DNA of 64,000 nucleotides from Thermococcus camini (GCF_904067545.1 NZ_LR881183.1:1492277-1556276); one strand, 5' to 3'; numbered from the stretch's first letter, positions 1 through 9,519 are shown. Numbers and translations are program-made. The notes: a model not told the origin generated them from the letters alone.

Positions 1-57
1 CAGCTCGCCGAGGAGCTCCTCCAGCTTCTTCGGGGTTCCCATCTTTTCGTCCACCAT
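1..57 (-). CDS. N-terminal fragment of an unrecognised protein
   Basis: Nineteen codons are visible, reading MVDEKMGTPKKLEELLGEL, before the window ends. The ATG at 57 is preceded by a GAGGTGGTTGAG purine-rich ribosome binding site. It lies 10 bases beyond the start of the window-proximal end of the HTH gene at 68-529 and reads in the same direction, so it is probably the next gene of that operon. The fragment is too short to assign a family. Confidence 0.55.
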   Translation of the reverse strand, partial: MVDEKMGTPKKLEELLGEL

Positions 58-67
58 CTCAACCACC

Positions 68-529
68 TCAATAATCGTTAGTCTGATCAAACCTAATCGG
101 CATTCCGATCATTTCGAGCCACTTTTTGACCACTTCGCGGGAGAGTGCATAGACCTTTCCCCTCTCACCGGGAACCTCGACAACGATGCCGAGCTCCATG
201 AGTTCCTTCAATTTGACCCGAACGGTATTTCGCGAGGCCTTTCCGCGCCTGCCCTTCAGCTCCCGCGCTATCTGGCTCACGTTGGCCCTCTTCAGGTCGA
301 AGAGAATCTGGACGATTTCACGCGATATGGGGTCATGCTTTATCTCAGGGACGGCAACTTCTATGCCAAGCCCGCCGTACTGGGCGTAGAGGTTGATGAG
401 CCTCAGATAGGCCTGTGCCATCTGAGAAACCACCGCGAAGCTCTCCCTGAGCTCCTCAAGTGCCTTCCTGAGCTCCTGAACTTCCCTGGCAAGGTCTTCA
501 TCGGGCATGATTGTCCATAGAGTGGTCAA
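68..529 (-). CDS. Winged-helix transcriptional regulator (unnamed family)
   Basis: The protein has an N-terminal amphipathic helical segment (about residues 8-50, rich in Leu, Glu and Arg, coiled-coil-like). A winged helix-turn-helix follows at about residues 68-130: the recognition-helix part reads NVSQIARELKGRRGKASRNTV and is followed by a wing ending GKVYALS. This is typical of ArsR/MarR-like archaeal regulators. The annotated start is a TTG at 529 with GGAAAG upstream; an ATG at 508 (MPDEDLAREV) is the alternative but has no obvious ribosome binding site. It follows the broken methyltransferase by 4 bases and probably shares its transcript. Target genes are unknown. Confidence 0.7.
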   Translation of the reverse strand: MTTLWTIMPDEDLAREVQELRKALEELRESFAVVSQMAQAYLRLINLYAQYGGLGIEVAVPEIKHDPISREIVQILFDLKRANVSQIARELKGRRGKASRNTVRVKLKELMELGIVVEVPGERGKVYALSREVVKKWLEMIGMPIRFDQTNDY

Positions 530-533
530 TCAT

Positions 534-1135
534 TTAGTCTTTCCGGTCAGGGGTGAGCATCTCGGTAATCCAGACGTAGCGGTTCGCCCTCTCGAACCGG
601 CACTCCATCCCGAGCTTTTCACAGATTTTCCTCAGCCCCTCGAAGGTCGCAAAGTACTCGTCCTTTATCTCCTCGGTTATGTCGTCCTCCTCGGATATAC
701 GCCTCTTTTCCTCCTCAGATTCGAACATCACGTCGGCGATAAGGATCTTCCCCAGGGCTTAAGAACGCGAAGCATCTCCTTTATTGCGTCCTCCTTCTCC
801 TCATTCGGCACGTGGTGAAAGGCGTAGGTGGTTATTACGGTGTCAGCTACTCCATCCTGCAGGGGAAGTGCCAGGAAGTGGCTGTCGAGCGGCTCGAAGC
901 CGTGTTTCTCCCTGAACCTTTCGCGCATCCCGGCGGAGGGCTCAACGCCTACGTAGCTCTCAGAGTTGAGAAAGCGCAGGATGTTTCCGGTTCCGCAACC
1001 GACGTCAAGGACAAGTCCTTTAACCCGCTCGGCCACGAGTTTCAAGACCTTCCAGTAATCCTTGTGTATCCAGTCCTCCGCTGTTACATCCTCGTCGTAG
1101 CTTTCGGCCCAGTTGTCAAAGTCCCAGCGCTCCAT
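534..1135 (-). pseudogene. Class I SAM-dependent methyltransferase, broken by a one-base frameshift
   Basis: The first part (1135 to 728) starts MERWDFDNWAESYDED and carries the SAM-binding motif LDVGCGTGN at about residue 43 and the post-motif VITTYAFHHVPNEEKEDA typical of UbiE/Methyltransf_11 enzymes. After LRVLKPWG it runs into RSLSPT and stops. In the next frame the expected continuation appears at once: KILIADVMFESEEEKRR and so on to the stop at 534. Inserting one base in the TGGGGAAGAT stretch at 745-754 restores a single protein of about 200 residues. The second part therefore is not a separate 65-residue gene. Either the gene is dead in this strain or the base was lost in sequencing. 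The substrate is unknown. Confidence 0.85.
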
Positions 1136-1158
1136 GAGGATACCCCCAAAACCTCGCC

Positions 1159-1662
1159 TCAGCTTGATAGCCTCTGCGTCAGGTTGAACAGCCTCTCCGC
1201 GCGGGCGGGGGACAGTTCACCCACCCCTCCGTTTTCGAGCACCGCACCCAGTTCTCTTGAGATTTCATTGAGGAGTTTCACGTCGTCCGAGAGCACTTCA
1301 TCGGGATTTGGACTGTTCATGGCCGTGTGGAGGTAGACCTCCAGATTACTGGCCGCCACATGGAGCCTCCAGTACCTCTCATCTTCATTCAGCAGATAGA
1401 GGGAGAACGCTGCCTTTTCCATCATTACGGAGCAGTAGGCATACCGGCTCACCCTTTCCCTAAGGACGTCTTTGCTTACGTTGTTTTCGAGCATGATTCC
1501 GAGGGCATTCATCTCTTCAAGGCAGAACAGGGCGGTGTTGGAGATGGCCATTAAGCCCCTCTCAGCATCATCAACCTCTGTCTTCTTCTCGTGGTATGCG
1601 TAGCCGAGGGAGGCGGAAACGATGAGGAGCACTGAGATGATGATTAACGCGAGATGCCTCAT
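1159..1662 (-). CDS. Membrane-anchored protein of unknown function
   Basis: The product is about 167 residues. It starts MRHLALIIISVLL with one N-terminal hydrophobic segment (residues 2-22) that could be a signal anchor, followed by an acidic, largely helical extracytoplasmic domain containing two cysteines (AYCSVMMEK and LFCLEE). The ATG at 1662 is chosen over an upstream TTG at 1674 because the sequence GGTGGTG sits just upstream of it as a ribosome binding site. It is divergent from the GNAT gene. I do not recognise the family. Confidence 0.7.
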   Translation of the reverse strand: MRHLALIIISVLLIVSASLGYAYHEKKTEVDDAERGLMAISNTALFCLEEMNALGIMLENNVSKDVLRERVSRYAYCSVMMEKAAFSLYLLNEDERYWRLHVAASNLEVYLHTAMNSPNPDEVLSDDVKLLNEISRELGAVLENGGVGELSPARAERLFNLTQRLSS

Positions 1663-1731
1663 TAACACCACCAAACGTAATAACGAAAGGTGCTTAAAAG
1701 GGTTTTTCCAAATGAGGCAACGGGTGGTGGT

Positions 1732-2547
1732 ATGGAACCTCTCATAAGGGAAGCCAGACCTGAGGATAAACCCTTCATCGAGGAGATTGCACAGCTAACA
1801 TGGGGTGGTGAGGATTACCTTGCGAGGGTCTTCGACGAGTGGCTCGGAGATAACTTCTACGTCCTTGAGCTTGATGGTAAGGTCATCGGGACGGCAAAGC
1901 TCACGCTTTTGCCTGGAAAGGTCGGCTGGCTCGAAGGCCTCAGGGTTCATCCGGACTACAGGGGCAGGGGCTACGGGAGGAAGCTCCACGGCTTCATGCT
2001 GGATCTCGGTAAGAAGTTCGCCCGCGAGGGGAAGGTAGATGCTCTGGAGTTCGCGACCTACTTCCTCAACCGCGAGAGCATAGCAATGGCAGAAAGAACA
2101 GGCTTTCACATCAAGGCCAGGTTCTTTGTCTTGGGGGCTAAAACTGAAGAGTTTGGGCCTGAGGAGCCGGAGCGAGTAGAGTTAGCACTTGAAGACCTCA
2201 CCCTGGGTCTAATTCCCATCGGCTGGCGCTTTGCGAGGAGGAGTGAAGAAGCCCTGGACTGGATTAGAGAAAACGCGGAGCTCTACAACACCGACGGCTT
2301 CCACTTCTTGGTTCCCAAGAAGGGAACGACCTTCACACCCCTCAACATCGGCCTGGCAACACTAAAGGCCATGCTTCCAGCGATGGCGTGGGTTGCGAAG
2401 GAAAGGGGCAAGGAAGAGTTCGACGTAATGCTCCCGAGCGGGGTTAAACCCCTCCTGCCGGGCATTAAGAGACTCGGCCTTTTCCTCTGGGATGAGACCG
2501 AGGAGCCGAACGTGCTGGTGTTCAGAAAGAAACTCGTCTCCGAGTGA
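1732..2547 (+). CDS. GNAT-family N-acetyltransferase
   Basis: The N-terminal half is a GNAT fold: IREARPEDKPFIEEIA begins the domain, and acetyl-CoA binding motif A is visible as VHPDYRGRGYGRKLHGFML (R/Q-x-x-G-x-G/A type), followed by FLNRESIAMAERTGF. A C-terminal half of about 120 residues is not an obvious second GNAT domain and may bind substrate. The ATG at 1732 is chosen because GGTGGT lies directly upstream; an upstream in-frame ATG at 1690 would lack a site. The acceptor substrate is unknown. Similar two-part acetyltransferases occur widely in Thermococcales. Confidence 0.85.
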   Translation: MEPLIREARPEDKPFIEEIAQLTWGGEDYLARVFDEWLGDNFYVLELDGKVIGTAKLTLLPGKVGWLEGLRVHPDYRGRGYGRKLHGFMLDLGKKFAREGKVDALEFATYFLNRESIAMAERTGFHIKARFFVLGAKTEEFGPEEPERVELALEDLTLGLIPIGWRFARRSEEALDWIRENAELYNTDGFHFLVPKKGTTFTPLNIGLATLKAMLPAMAWVAKERGKEEFDVMLPSGVKPLLPGIKRLGLFLWDETEEPNVLVFRKKLVSE

Positions 2548-2679
2548 ACGGTATGAAAACAATCCGTCTCGATAAAAGGCATCTAAATGGCTCTGGGCTT
2601 TGCATTTTTCTTGAAGAGGGCCAGTTAAATGCCCGGAAAACGTTTTAAGCCCCCGACTATAATCTGAACGGGGTTTCAG

Positions 2680-3861
2680 ATGCGCTGGAGTGAGATTCCA
2701 AAGGACGCCAAGGCGTACATGCTCTACCACACCCTCATAGCACCCGGCCTAATCGTCTGGATACTCTTCCCGCTCTACCTCATGGAGACAGGCTACTCCA
2801 TTCTTGAGGTCGGGGCGTTCTTTACCGCTGTAAACATCATCTCGATTCCTCTAACGTATCTCTTCGGCAGGCTCTTCAACAGATGGGACATCAAGAAGGG
2901 GCTGATTGTAATAGATGTCCTCGACGGCATCGCCTACGTCCTCTACGGCCTTGCGAAGGGTGCAGTTGCTCCCCTCATGCTCTTTGCCGGAAGGACTGTG
3001 GAAAAGCTCTCGACGGTGCTCTATCCTCTCTACCGTGCTTACGAGCAGATAATCTATCCTGAGGACAAGTACGAGGAGATATTCGCCTGGCACCTGCGCC
3101 TTCCGGAGATAGCAAGGCTGATAACCTTTCCCATCCTCGGCTACATCTTCGGCTACCTCTACCCCGGCGCGGAGAACTACCGCTGGGCCTTCATCTTCTT
3201 CGGTCTGTTCTCGGTGATAACGGTGGCATACATCTGGCGCTTCCTGCCCTCAGCAGGCCGGGAGGAGCGCATTACTCCGGAGGGCTTCACGTTTAGGGCC
3301 GGAGAGTTCAAGCTCCTGCTGGCGTTCGAGGCTTTGCTGACCCTCGCCTGGGAGCTTGCGCCCGAGATAGTGCTGATAAACTACGTCGTCTTCGTGCTTA
3401 AGAAAACCGTCTTTGAGATAACGCTCATAGCCTGCGCGAGCAGTCTGGCCTCAATAATCGGTACCTACGCCAGCGAGAGGGTTCCGAAGGGCAGGGGCTT
3501 CCAGGCCATCGGCGTGGGCATGTTCATAAACGCCTTCTACGCCTTAGTTATGGCGCTCTCACCACCCTTCTGGCTCGTACTGGTTATTTACGCGCTCTCA
3601 GACTTCGGCAACACCTTCTGGTTCCCCTTCTACCGCTCGTGGATGTTCAAACTTATCCCGAAAGAGGAGGCCAGCGAGTTCCACGCGGCGATATCGAGCT
3701 ACAGAAAGGTCCTCGGCCTCTTCACGCCCTTTGTTGCCGGAGCACTGGCAAGCCTTCACGCGACTCTCCCGTACGCGGCGAGTCTGGTGCTGTTTTTGGC
3801 GGCCGGAGCTATGTTCTGGTGGCTGGCTGGGAAAGGTATTTATCCAAAAACCGCGAGTTAG
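2680..3861 (+). CDS. Major facilitator superfamily transporter
   Basis: The protein has 393 residues with about twelve hydrophobic segments and a loop between segments 2 and 3, GRLFNRWDIKKGLIV, which matches the MFS G-x-x-x-D-x-x-G/K-R-K signature. It sits in the cytoplasmic membrane and presumably exports or imports a small solute; the substrate cannot be read. A TATA-like TTTTAAGC lies at about 2642 and a GGGGTTTC ribosome binding site precedes ATG 2680. The next gene begins 13 bases after the stop but belongs to a toxin-antitoxin-like pair, so an operon is uncertain. Confidence 0.82.
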   Translation: MRWSEIPKDAKAYMLYHTLIAPGLIVWILFPLYLMETGYSILEVGAFFTAVNIISIPLTYLFGRLFNRWDIKKGLIVIDVLDGIAYVLYGLAKGAVAPLMLFAGRTVEKLSTVLYPLYRAYEQIIYPEDKYEEIFAWHLRLPEIARLITFPILGYIFGYLYPGAENYRWAFIFFGLFSVITVAYIWRFLPSAGREERITPEGFTFRAGEFKLLLAFEALLTLAWELAPEIVLINYVVFVLKKTVFEITLIACASSLASIIGTYASERVPKGRGFQAIGVGMFINAFYALVMALSPPFWLVLVIYALSDFGNTFWFPFYRSWMFKLIPKEEASEFHAAISSYRKVLGLFTPFVAGALASLHATLPYAASLVLFLAAGAMFWWLAGKGIYPKTAS

Positions 3862-3874
3862 GGATGTGATAGAA

Positions 3875-4147
3875 ATGAGCGAGGTTGTGATTTCGAAGAG
3901 GGACGTGCTGGCCCACGAGAGGCTGAGGGTAATCTCCGAGCTTGCACCTATACGCGAGAAAATCAAGCTATTTGAGGAGAAATACGGGACGAAGTTTGAA
4001 GAGTTCGAGAAAAAAATCAAAAGCTCGGAGGAGTCTTTCGAGGCATGGGACGACTACATTGAGTGGAAAGCCTACGTGAAGAAACTGGAAGAGCTTAAAA
4101 GCAGGCTCAGGGAGATTGAGCATGCTCAGAGAGTTAGAGTTGCTTGA
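3875..4147 (+). CDS. Coiled-coil partner (putative antitoxin) of TumE-type toxin
   Basis: The 90-residue product MSEVVISKRDVLAHERL is almost wholly helical, highly charged and heptad-like, with Glu/Lys-rich stretches from about residue 20 to 85. The ATG at 3875 follows GATGTGAT, a GGTGAT-like ribosome binding site. Its 3' end overlaps the next gene by 26 bases, the usual arrangement for antitoxin-toxin pairs. The role as antitoxin is inferred from position only; the known bacterial TumA antitoxin is an HTH protein and this one is not obviously related. Confidence 0.65.
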   Translation: MSEVVISKRDVLAHERLRVISELAPIREKIKLFEEKYGTKFEEFEKKIKSSEESFEAWDDYIEWKAYVKKLEELKSRLREIEHAQRVRVA

Positions 4148-4469
4148 GAAGAGCTTAGCAGTCAAAAGCTACGAAATTCTAGACTACAAGGAGGGGGACA
4201 GTTTTTACTTTCTGAAAATCAGGGTAGAACTAATAGATGGAAGCGTTCTTTACGTCAGGGAATTTGTATCGGAAGAAGATTACAACTACTCTTTCCAATG
4301 GCAGAAAAACGGAAAACTTATAGTCCGCTGGGACAACGCGCCCCATCACAAAAACGTAGAAACGTTTCCACATCATAAGCACGTCGGTTCCAAGGATAAC
4401 GTTCGGCCTTCCAAGGAGGTTTCACTGGAGGACGTTCTGAGGGTCATTGAAGAAAAATTGAAGACATAG
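4122..4469 (+). CDS. TumE-family (DUF6516) toxin-like protein
   Basis: The 115-residue protein carries the signature I associate with DUF6516/TumE: a beta-rich N-terminal part (SYEILDYKEGDSFYFLKIRVELIDGS), then FQWQ near the middle, then the histidine cluster WDNAPHHKNVETFPHHKHV and a C-terminal helix SLEDVLRVIEEKLK. TumE proteins are toxins of type II systems thought to act on RNA. The ATG at 4122 lies inside the upstream gene and is translated by coupling. The next gene (nadM) is convergent, 5 bases away. Confidence 0.75.
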   Translation: MLRELELLEKSLAVKSYEILDYKEGDSFYFLKIRVELIDGSVLYVREFVSEEDYNYSFQWQKNGKLIVRWDNAPHHKNVETFPHHKHVGSKDNVRPSKEVSLEDVLRVIEEKLKT

Positions 4470-4474
4470 GGAAC

Positions 4475-5038
4475 TCAAAACTCCGGAATCCTTATCGGCG
4501 CTTGCAACTCCTTCTCGTTCTTCTCAAGGTTCGTCGCGAGCATCTTTATCCGTTCGCAGCCCTTTATCTCCCTGATGAACTCGGCCACACTCTTCGGCAC
4601 GAGCTCCTCCCACGGCTTTCCCTCAATCATGCGCTTCCTTATTTCTGTGGCAGAGAGGATGTCCTTCCTGAACATCGGCTGGACGATGACCTCATAGCCC
4701 TTCTCGCGGAAGAGCTGGGCAACCAGGGAGTTGCCGGTGAAGACGACGTCGAAGCTGGGAACCATGCTCACCACGTAGGTCGCCCAGATGGCGTTGAAGT
4801 TTATGTCCGGGAGCGGAATCAGGTAGTAGCGCTTGTCCATACCGGCCTCGTTAAGGGCGCGAATCAGCATCTCCATCCTCTCACTCGTCGTAAAGGGGTT
4901 CTTTAGAGTATGGCTCGCCTGGGCGCTTCCTATACCAATGATTACCTCATCAACCTGCGAAAAAACGAATTCGAGAGCCTTTATATGGCCGTTGTGGACC
5001 GGCTGGAACCGGCCGACGAAGAGGCCGCGCTTGACCAT
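4475..5038 (-). CDS. nadM: Nicotinamide-nucleotide adenylyltransferase (NadM)
   Basis: The enzyme joins NMN and ATP to NAD+ and pyrophosphate in the cytoplasm. The archaeal NadM signature is clear: the nucleotidyltransferase motif GLFVGRFQPVHNGH (T/HxGH) at residues 5-18 and the second ATP-contact motif ILSATEIRKRM at about residue 127. The length of 187 residues is normal. It directly follows the SAM hydroxide adenosyltransferase gene, whose stop abuts its ATG, so the two are one operon on the minus strand. Confidence 0.96.
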   Translation of the reverse strand: MVKRGLFVGRFQPVHNGHIKALEFVFSQVDEVIIGIGSAQASHTLKNPFTTSERMEMLIRALNEAGMDKRYYLIPLPDINFNAIWATYVVSMVPSFDVVFTGNSLVAQLFREKGYEVIVQPMFRKDILSATEIRKRMIEGKPWEELVPKSVAEFIREIKGCERIKMLATNLEKNEKELQAPIRIPEF

Positions 5039-5827
<789 letters not shown>

Positions 5828-5868
5828 CTAAAACTTATTAACGGTGGGGGCTTTAAAGGGTTTGGAAG

Positions 5869-7476
5869 ATGAAAATGAGAAAAGCCATCCTGGTTCCTCT
5901 CCTCATTCTCATAGTGGTGGTCTCGGGATGCCTCTTCAAGCCGCCGGCGGAGGTTAGGTTCTCGATTGACAGAACGGTCGTCGCGCCCGACGGAACGCTC
6001 CACGTCATCGTGTTCGTCAACAACACCGGAAAGGTGGGTCTGACCGGGGCAACCCTCGTCCTGGGCGACGAGGGCTTCCAGATACTCCAGGAACCAAAGT
6101 TCCCCGACGTACTGCCGGTGGGCCACTCCGTTCAGCTGGTCTGGATACTCAAGGCCCCTGCCATACCCGGTTACTACAACCTCAAGCTATCACTTGAACT
6201 GACCGATGAGCTTAAGCGAACCTGGACTGGCTTCTACGGACAGTTCCGAGTATTCGTCTCGGAGGGCGCGGCCCCGTCGGACGAGCTAGGGCTCGGGATA
6301 AGCGGACCCGAGACCCTCCATGGCGGTGAGACCTCCACGATAACTGTCACAATAAAGAACAAGCTGGAGGCTCCAATCGACCTGCTGGATATCAGACTCG
6401 ACCTCCTCGATGGGATGAGGGTGGTGAGTGCGGACGCGCTTCCGGAGAGCATAAGCGAGAACGGGAAGATAACCCTCAGGTACACTGTAAAGGCCCCGTA
6501 CGCGTACAGGAAAGGATACATCTCAACGATACTCAGATACAAAATAGGGAGCTCCGAGAAGAGCGTCATCGAAAGTGTGCCCCTTGAGGTAACGTGGAGG
6601 CCATGGAACGCGGACAGCGGAACGCTTAAGGACGCGTATGACCTTAAATATCATTGGATCACCGACGGATACCTCGTTGACGGCTACTGGTCCGAGCGCT
6701 ACAACTCAACTCCCACTTTCAACAGGACGGAGCTCAGGAACCTCACCCTCAAGATAATTGGAAACGCCAGCTCCGAGCCAGGCGCTGCGAAGGCCATCTA
6801 CGGCTGGATGATGCGCACCTACTCCTTCGGAGACACGACCTCCACCCTTGAGCCGGATAAGATACTCCTCCAGGACAGGCTGAGCTACGCGGAGGGCCAG
6901 ATACTCACGACGGCAATGTTGCGCTCCATAGATATCCCCGCGAGGATCGTAACGCTGTACAACGGGACGGACTGCACACGGAGGCCCGTAACGGAGTTCT
7001 ACACCACGGACGGCTGGTACGTCGTGGACATCGAGCACGGCTTCATAGGCTCCCTCGAGGAGTACCTGGCCAGTCCGTACTTCCCCAGACTGTATCAGAT
7101 AATAACCGAGAACGGCTACAGGATGGTGGCCCAGAGCCCGACGGAGCTCAGCGGTCATGAGCATGTTGACGTTACGGGGGACTTCATTGCGAACCTCGAG
7201 GACAGGCTCATAAGCGTTGTGAGCGGAAGGCTGAAGCCGGAGCTGCGCTCGAAGCTCACCATGGTCCTCAACAATTTGAACGAGAACGAGAGGCTCTACG
7301 CACTCTTCCTTCTTTCATCGGCACCAAACAACGATGACCTCAACAGGGTGATGGAGGAGTACAGCACCAAGAAAATAGAGCAAAACGTAAAAACCATGTA
7401 CGAGTTTTACAGGGACATGGAGTGGAGCGACGATTTCACGCGCTACTGGAAAATATTCGCGGGTGATGTGGGATGA
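5869..7476 (+). CDS. Lipoprotein with two Ig-like domains and a degenerate transglutaminase-like domain
   Basis: Residues 1-21 are a lipoprotein signal peptide ending VVVSGC with the lipobox Cys at 21, so the protein is anchored outside the membrane. Two beta-sandwich (CARDB/NEW3-like) domains follow at about residues 30-140 and 150-240 ([15 protein letters not shown] and [18 protein letters not shown]). Residues about 290-400 resemble a transglutaminase core ([31 protein letters not shown]). The catalytic Cys expected before TTAMLR is absent (the segment reads RLSYAEGQI) and the His is not at its place. The domain is probably a binding module. Its stop overlaps the start of the trm56 gene by 4 bases. 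Confidence 0.75.
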   Translation: MKMRKAILVPLLILIVVVSGCLFKPPAEVRFSIDRTVVAPDGTLHVIVFVNNTGKVGLTGATLVLGDEGFQILQEPKFPDVLPVGHSVQLVWILKAPAIPGYYNLKLSLELTDELKRTWTGFYGQFRVFVSEGAAPSDELGLGISGPETLHGGETSTITVTIKNKLEAPIDLLDIRLDLLDGMRVVSADALPESISENGKITLRYTVKAPYAYRKGYISTILRYKIGSSEKSVIESVPLEVTWRPWNADSGTLKDAYDLKYHWITDGYLVDGYWSERYNSTPTFNRTELRNLTLKIIGNASSEPGAAKAIYGWMMRTYSFGDTTSTLEPDKILLQDRLSYAEGQILTTAMLRSIDIPARIVTLYNGTDCTRRPVTEFYTTDGWYVVDIEHGFIGSLEEYLASPYFPRLYQIITENGYRMVAQSPTELSGHEHVDVTGDFIANLEDRLISVVSGRLKPELRSKLTMVLNNLNENERLYALFLLSSAPNNDDLNRVMEEYSTKKIEQNVKTMYEFYRDMEWSDDFTRYWKIFAGDVG

Positions 7477-8009
7477 TAACCGTCCTTCGCCTTGGACACA
7501 GACCCGAGAGGGATAAGAGGATAACGACCCACGTGGCCCTAACAGCGAGGGCCTTCGGGGCGGATAGAATCATCATCGCGGCCGAGGTGGACGAGCACGT
7601 GAGGGACAGCGTCGAGGACGTTGTCCGGAGATGGGGAGGGCCCTTCGAGATAGCATTCGACCCGGGCTGGAGGAAGTTCATGCGCGAGTGGAAGGAACGC
7701 GGGGGGACGATAGTCCACCTCACGATGTACGGAATCCACATAGACGACGTCATTCCAAGAATCCGGGAAGAGCTGGAGGAAGGCAGGGACATGCTAGTTG
7801 TCGTCGGCGCCGAGAAGGTGCCCAGAGAGGTCTACGAGATGGCGGACTACAACGTTGCCGTTGGGAACCAGCCCCACAGCGAGGTTGCCGCTTTGGCAGT
7901 CTTCCTGGACAGGCTCCTTGAAGGAGGGGGCTTGAGGAAGGAGTTCCAGAACGCCAGACTAAAGATAATCCCGCAGGAGAAGGGGAAGAAGGTAATCGAA
8001 CCTGAGTGA
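7473..8009 (+). CDS. trm56: tRNA (cytidine(56)-2'-O)-methyltransferase
   Basis: This SPOUT enzyme 2'-O-methylates C56 in the T-loop of archaeal tRNAs. The start [30 protein letters not shown] is characteristic of archaeal Trm56, and the C-terminal knot shows [13 protein letters not shown] and [23 protein letters not shown], the SAM-binding SPOUT motifs. The length of 178 residues is normal. Its ATG overlaps the TGA of the lipoprotein gene, so translation is coupled, although the functions appear unrelated. Confidence 0.95.
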   Translation: MITVLRLGHRPERDKRITTHVALTARAFGADRIIIAAEVDEHVRDSVEDVVRRWGGPFEIAFDPGWRKFMREWKERGGTIVHLTMYGIHIDDVIPRIREELEEGRDMLVVVGAEKVPREVYEMADYNVAVGNQPHSEVAALAVFLDRLLEGGGLRKEFQNARLKIIPQEKGKKVIEPE

Positions 8010-8018
8010 GGGTTGCGG

Positions 8019-8585
8019 ATGGTGCTCAATAACTACCGTGAAAACGTCAGAGGTTACCTTGAAGCCATCGTCCGGCCCCTCGCGAGGGCCGGTGTTACTC
8101 CGAATACTATAACCGTCCTCGGCCTGCTGATAAGCCTCCTCGGTGCTTACTTCTTCTACCGCGGCGAACAGGCCATAGCGGCCCTCGTTCTGCTCTTCGG
8201 CTCGCTGATAGATGCGCTCGACGGGACTCTCGCGAGGCTCACCGGAAAGACGAGCCGTTTTGGGGCCTTCCTTGACTCCACCTTCGACAGGATAAGCGAT
8301 GGTGCTGTGCTCTTCGGGATAGCCCTCGGAAACCTAGCCGACTGGCGCGTTGCGTTCATAGCTTTCATGGGAAGCTACCTGGTGAGCTACGAGAGGTGCA
8401 GGGCCGAGCTGGCCGGCTCAGGAAGGTTAGCGGTTGGCATAGCGGAGAGGGCCGAGAGATTGCTTATAATAATCATCACAGCCCTCTTCGGCTACGTTGA
8501 GTACGGTGTCTACGCCGTCGCAATCCTCGCATGGATAACCGTTCTCCAGAGGCTTTACGCGGCCTACCAGAGGCTCAGGGAGTGA
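8019..8585 (+). CDS. CDP-alcohol phosphatidyltransferase, probable archaetidylinositol-phosphate synthase
   Basis: The membrane enzyme carries the complete CDP-alcohol phosphotransferase motif D-x2-D-G-x2-A-R-x8-G-x3-D-x3-D, seen as DALDGTLARL, then GAFLDSTFD, at about residues 66-92. About six hydrophobic segments follow. The size (188 residues) and the Thermococcus context fit archaetidylinositol-phosphate synthase, which joins CDP-archaeol to inositol phosphate; archaetidylglycerol-phosphate or other alcohol acceptors remain possible. The ATG at 8019 follows GAGGG. A C/D guide RNA begins 8 bases after its stop. Confidence 0.85.
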   Translation: MVLNNYRENVRGYLEAIVRPLARAGVTPNTITVLGLLISLLGAYFFYRGEQAIAALVLLFGSLIDALDGTLARLTGKTSRFGAFLDSTFDRISDGAVLFGIALGNLADWRVAFIAFMGSYLVSYERCRAELAGSGRLAVGIAERAERLLIIIITALFGYVEYGVYAVAILAWITVLQRLYAAYQRLRE

Positions 8586-8592
8586 AAAAGAA

Positions 8593-8657
8593 GGGGGATG
8601 ACGAGAATTTCGCTAGGTGAGGCTTTGCCAATGAAGAGCCCTGCCGTTGCCGACCCC
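8593..8657 (+). ncRNA. C/D box guide sRNA (2'-O-methylation)
   Basis: All C/D elements are present with archaeal spacing. Terminal stem GGGG (8593-8597) pairs with CCCC (8654-8657). Box C ATGACGA is at 8598-8604, then a 12-nt guide GAATTTCGCTAG, then box D' GTGA at 8617-8620. C' ATGAAGA is at 8631-8637, followed by a 12-nt guide GCCCTGCCGTTG and box D CCGA at 8650-8653. Eleven nucleotides of the D' guide are complementary to the universally conserved UAGCGAAAUUC of 23S rRNA domain IV, which supports the call. D' and D deviate from CTGA. It probably shares the transcript of the preceding gene. Confidence 0.85.
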
Positions 8658-9368
8658 TCATTTTTCCATCAGGCCCTTCACGATTTCAACTACCTCACCC
8701 AGCTTTGAAACCACGAAGTCGCAGTTGCCCCACAGTTCCCTCTTTTCTCCCTTCGGATCAAGTAGTACGCTGAGCATTCCCACTTTCTTCGCACCAACGC
8801 AGTCCTTTGACGGGTTGTCGCCGACGTAGAGGGCTTCTCCAGCTTCAACACCAGCCCTTTCGAGGGCAAGCCTGAAGGGCCCCTCGTGGGGCTTGTAGAA
8901 ACCGGCATCCTCGCTGGTCGTTATGGAGTCGAACATGTCGTAGATACCGAGGGCCCTGAGGTGGGCCCCGATGTAGTCGTTGTCCGAGTCTGTTATGATC
9001 CCGATGTGGAGGCCAAGCTCTTTGAGGGCCTTAATCGTCTCAACGGCATCGGGAAAGAGCCCCCCATAGCGCTCATGCATGGAGATGCTTATCTCCCAGA
9101 AGTCCGCCGGAACGGTGAAGCCGTAACGCCCGGCCACCCTCCGCATGGCCTCGGTGTCAACGTCCCGGATCTTGACGTAGGGCTTGCCTGCGAGCTCCTT
9201 GAACATTGCGGAGCTTTCGGCCTCGTACTCCTCCCAGAGCCTCATGTAATCGAGGCCCTCCCTCCCGGCCCTTCTGAGGACCTCCCTCACGATGTTCTGA
9301 TGGGTAACGTTTTCACCCTCCTTCGTTATGAGCGTGCCCACGAAGTCAAAGAAGACTGCCCTGAGCAT
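8658..9368 (-). CDS. HAD-superfamily hydrolase
   Basis: HAD motifs are in order: motif I FFDFVGTLIT (first Asp as nucleophile, though the usual second Asp is Val, DFVGT), motif II IITDSDND, motif III Lys in the YKPHEGPFRLAL segment and motif IV LYVGDNPSKDCVGAKKVG. The DxVGT form lowers the certainty that it is a phosphatase, since the second Asp is the usual general acid. The helical cap lies between motifs I and II. The ATG at 9368 follows GGTGGTTGTG. It converges on the guide RNA at 8593-8657, whose 3' end touches its stop. Confidence 0.85.
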   Translation of the reverse strand: MLRAVFFDFVGTLITKEGENVTHQNIVREVLRRAGREGLDYMRLWEEYEAESSAMFKELAGKPYVKIRDVDTEAMRRVAGRYGFTVPADFWEISISMHERYGGLFPDAVETIKALKELGLHIGIITDSDNDYIGAHLRALGIYDMFDSITTSEDAGFYKPHEGPFRLALERAGVEAGEALYVGDNPSKDCVGAKKVGMLSVLLDPKGEKRELWGNCDFVVSKLGEVVEIVKGLMEK

Positions 9369-9519
9369 CACAACCACCCCAGGGAAGTTGGGGGCCGACG
9401 TTAAAACACTTGCCCGGCAGAACGACAAGTTAGACCCTAAAATCTTTCAGAAAGTTGCACCTATGACGGAAAAACATTAGAAAAACTTTTATCCACTCCC
9501 GGGGGACGAGGCAGGGGTG

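Noticed and set aside
534-731. Separate 65-residue gene downstream of the methyltransferase
   Set aside because: Its start (MMFESEEEK) is the middle of the same methyltransferase in another frame, with no ribosome binding site. It is a frameshift remnant.
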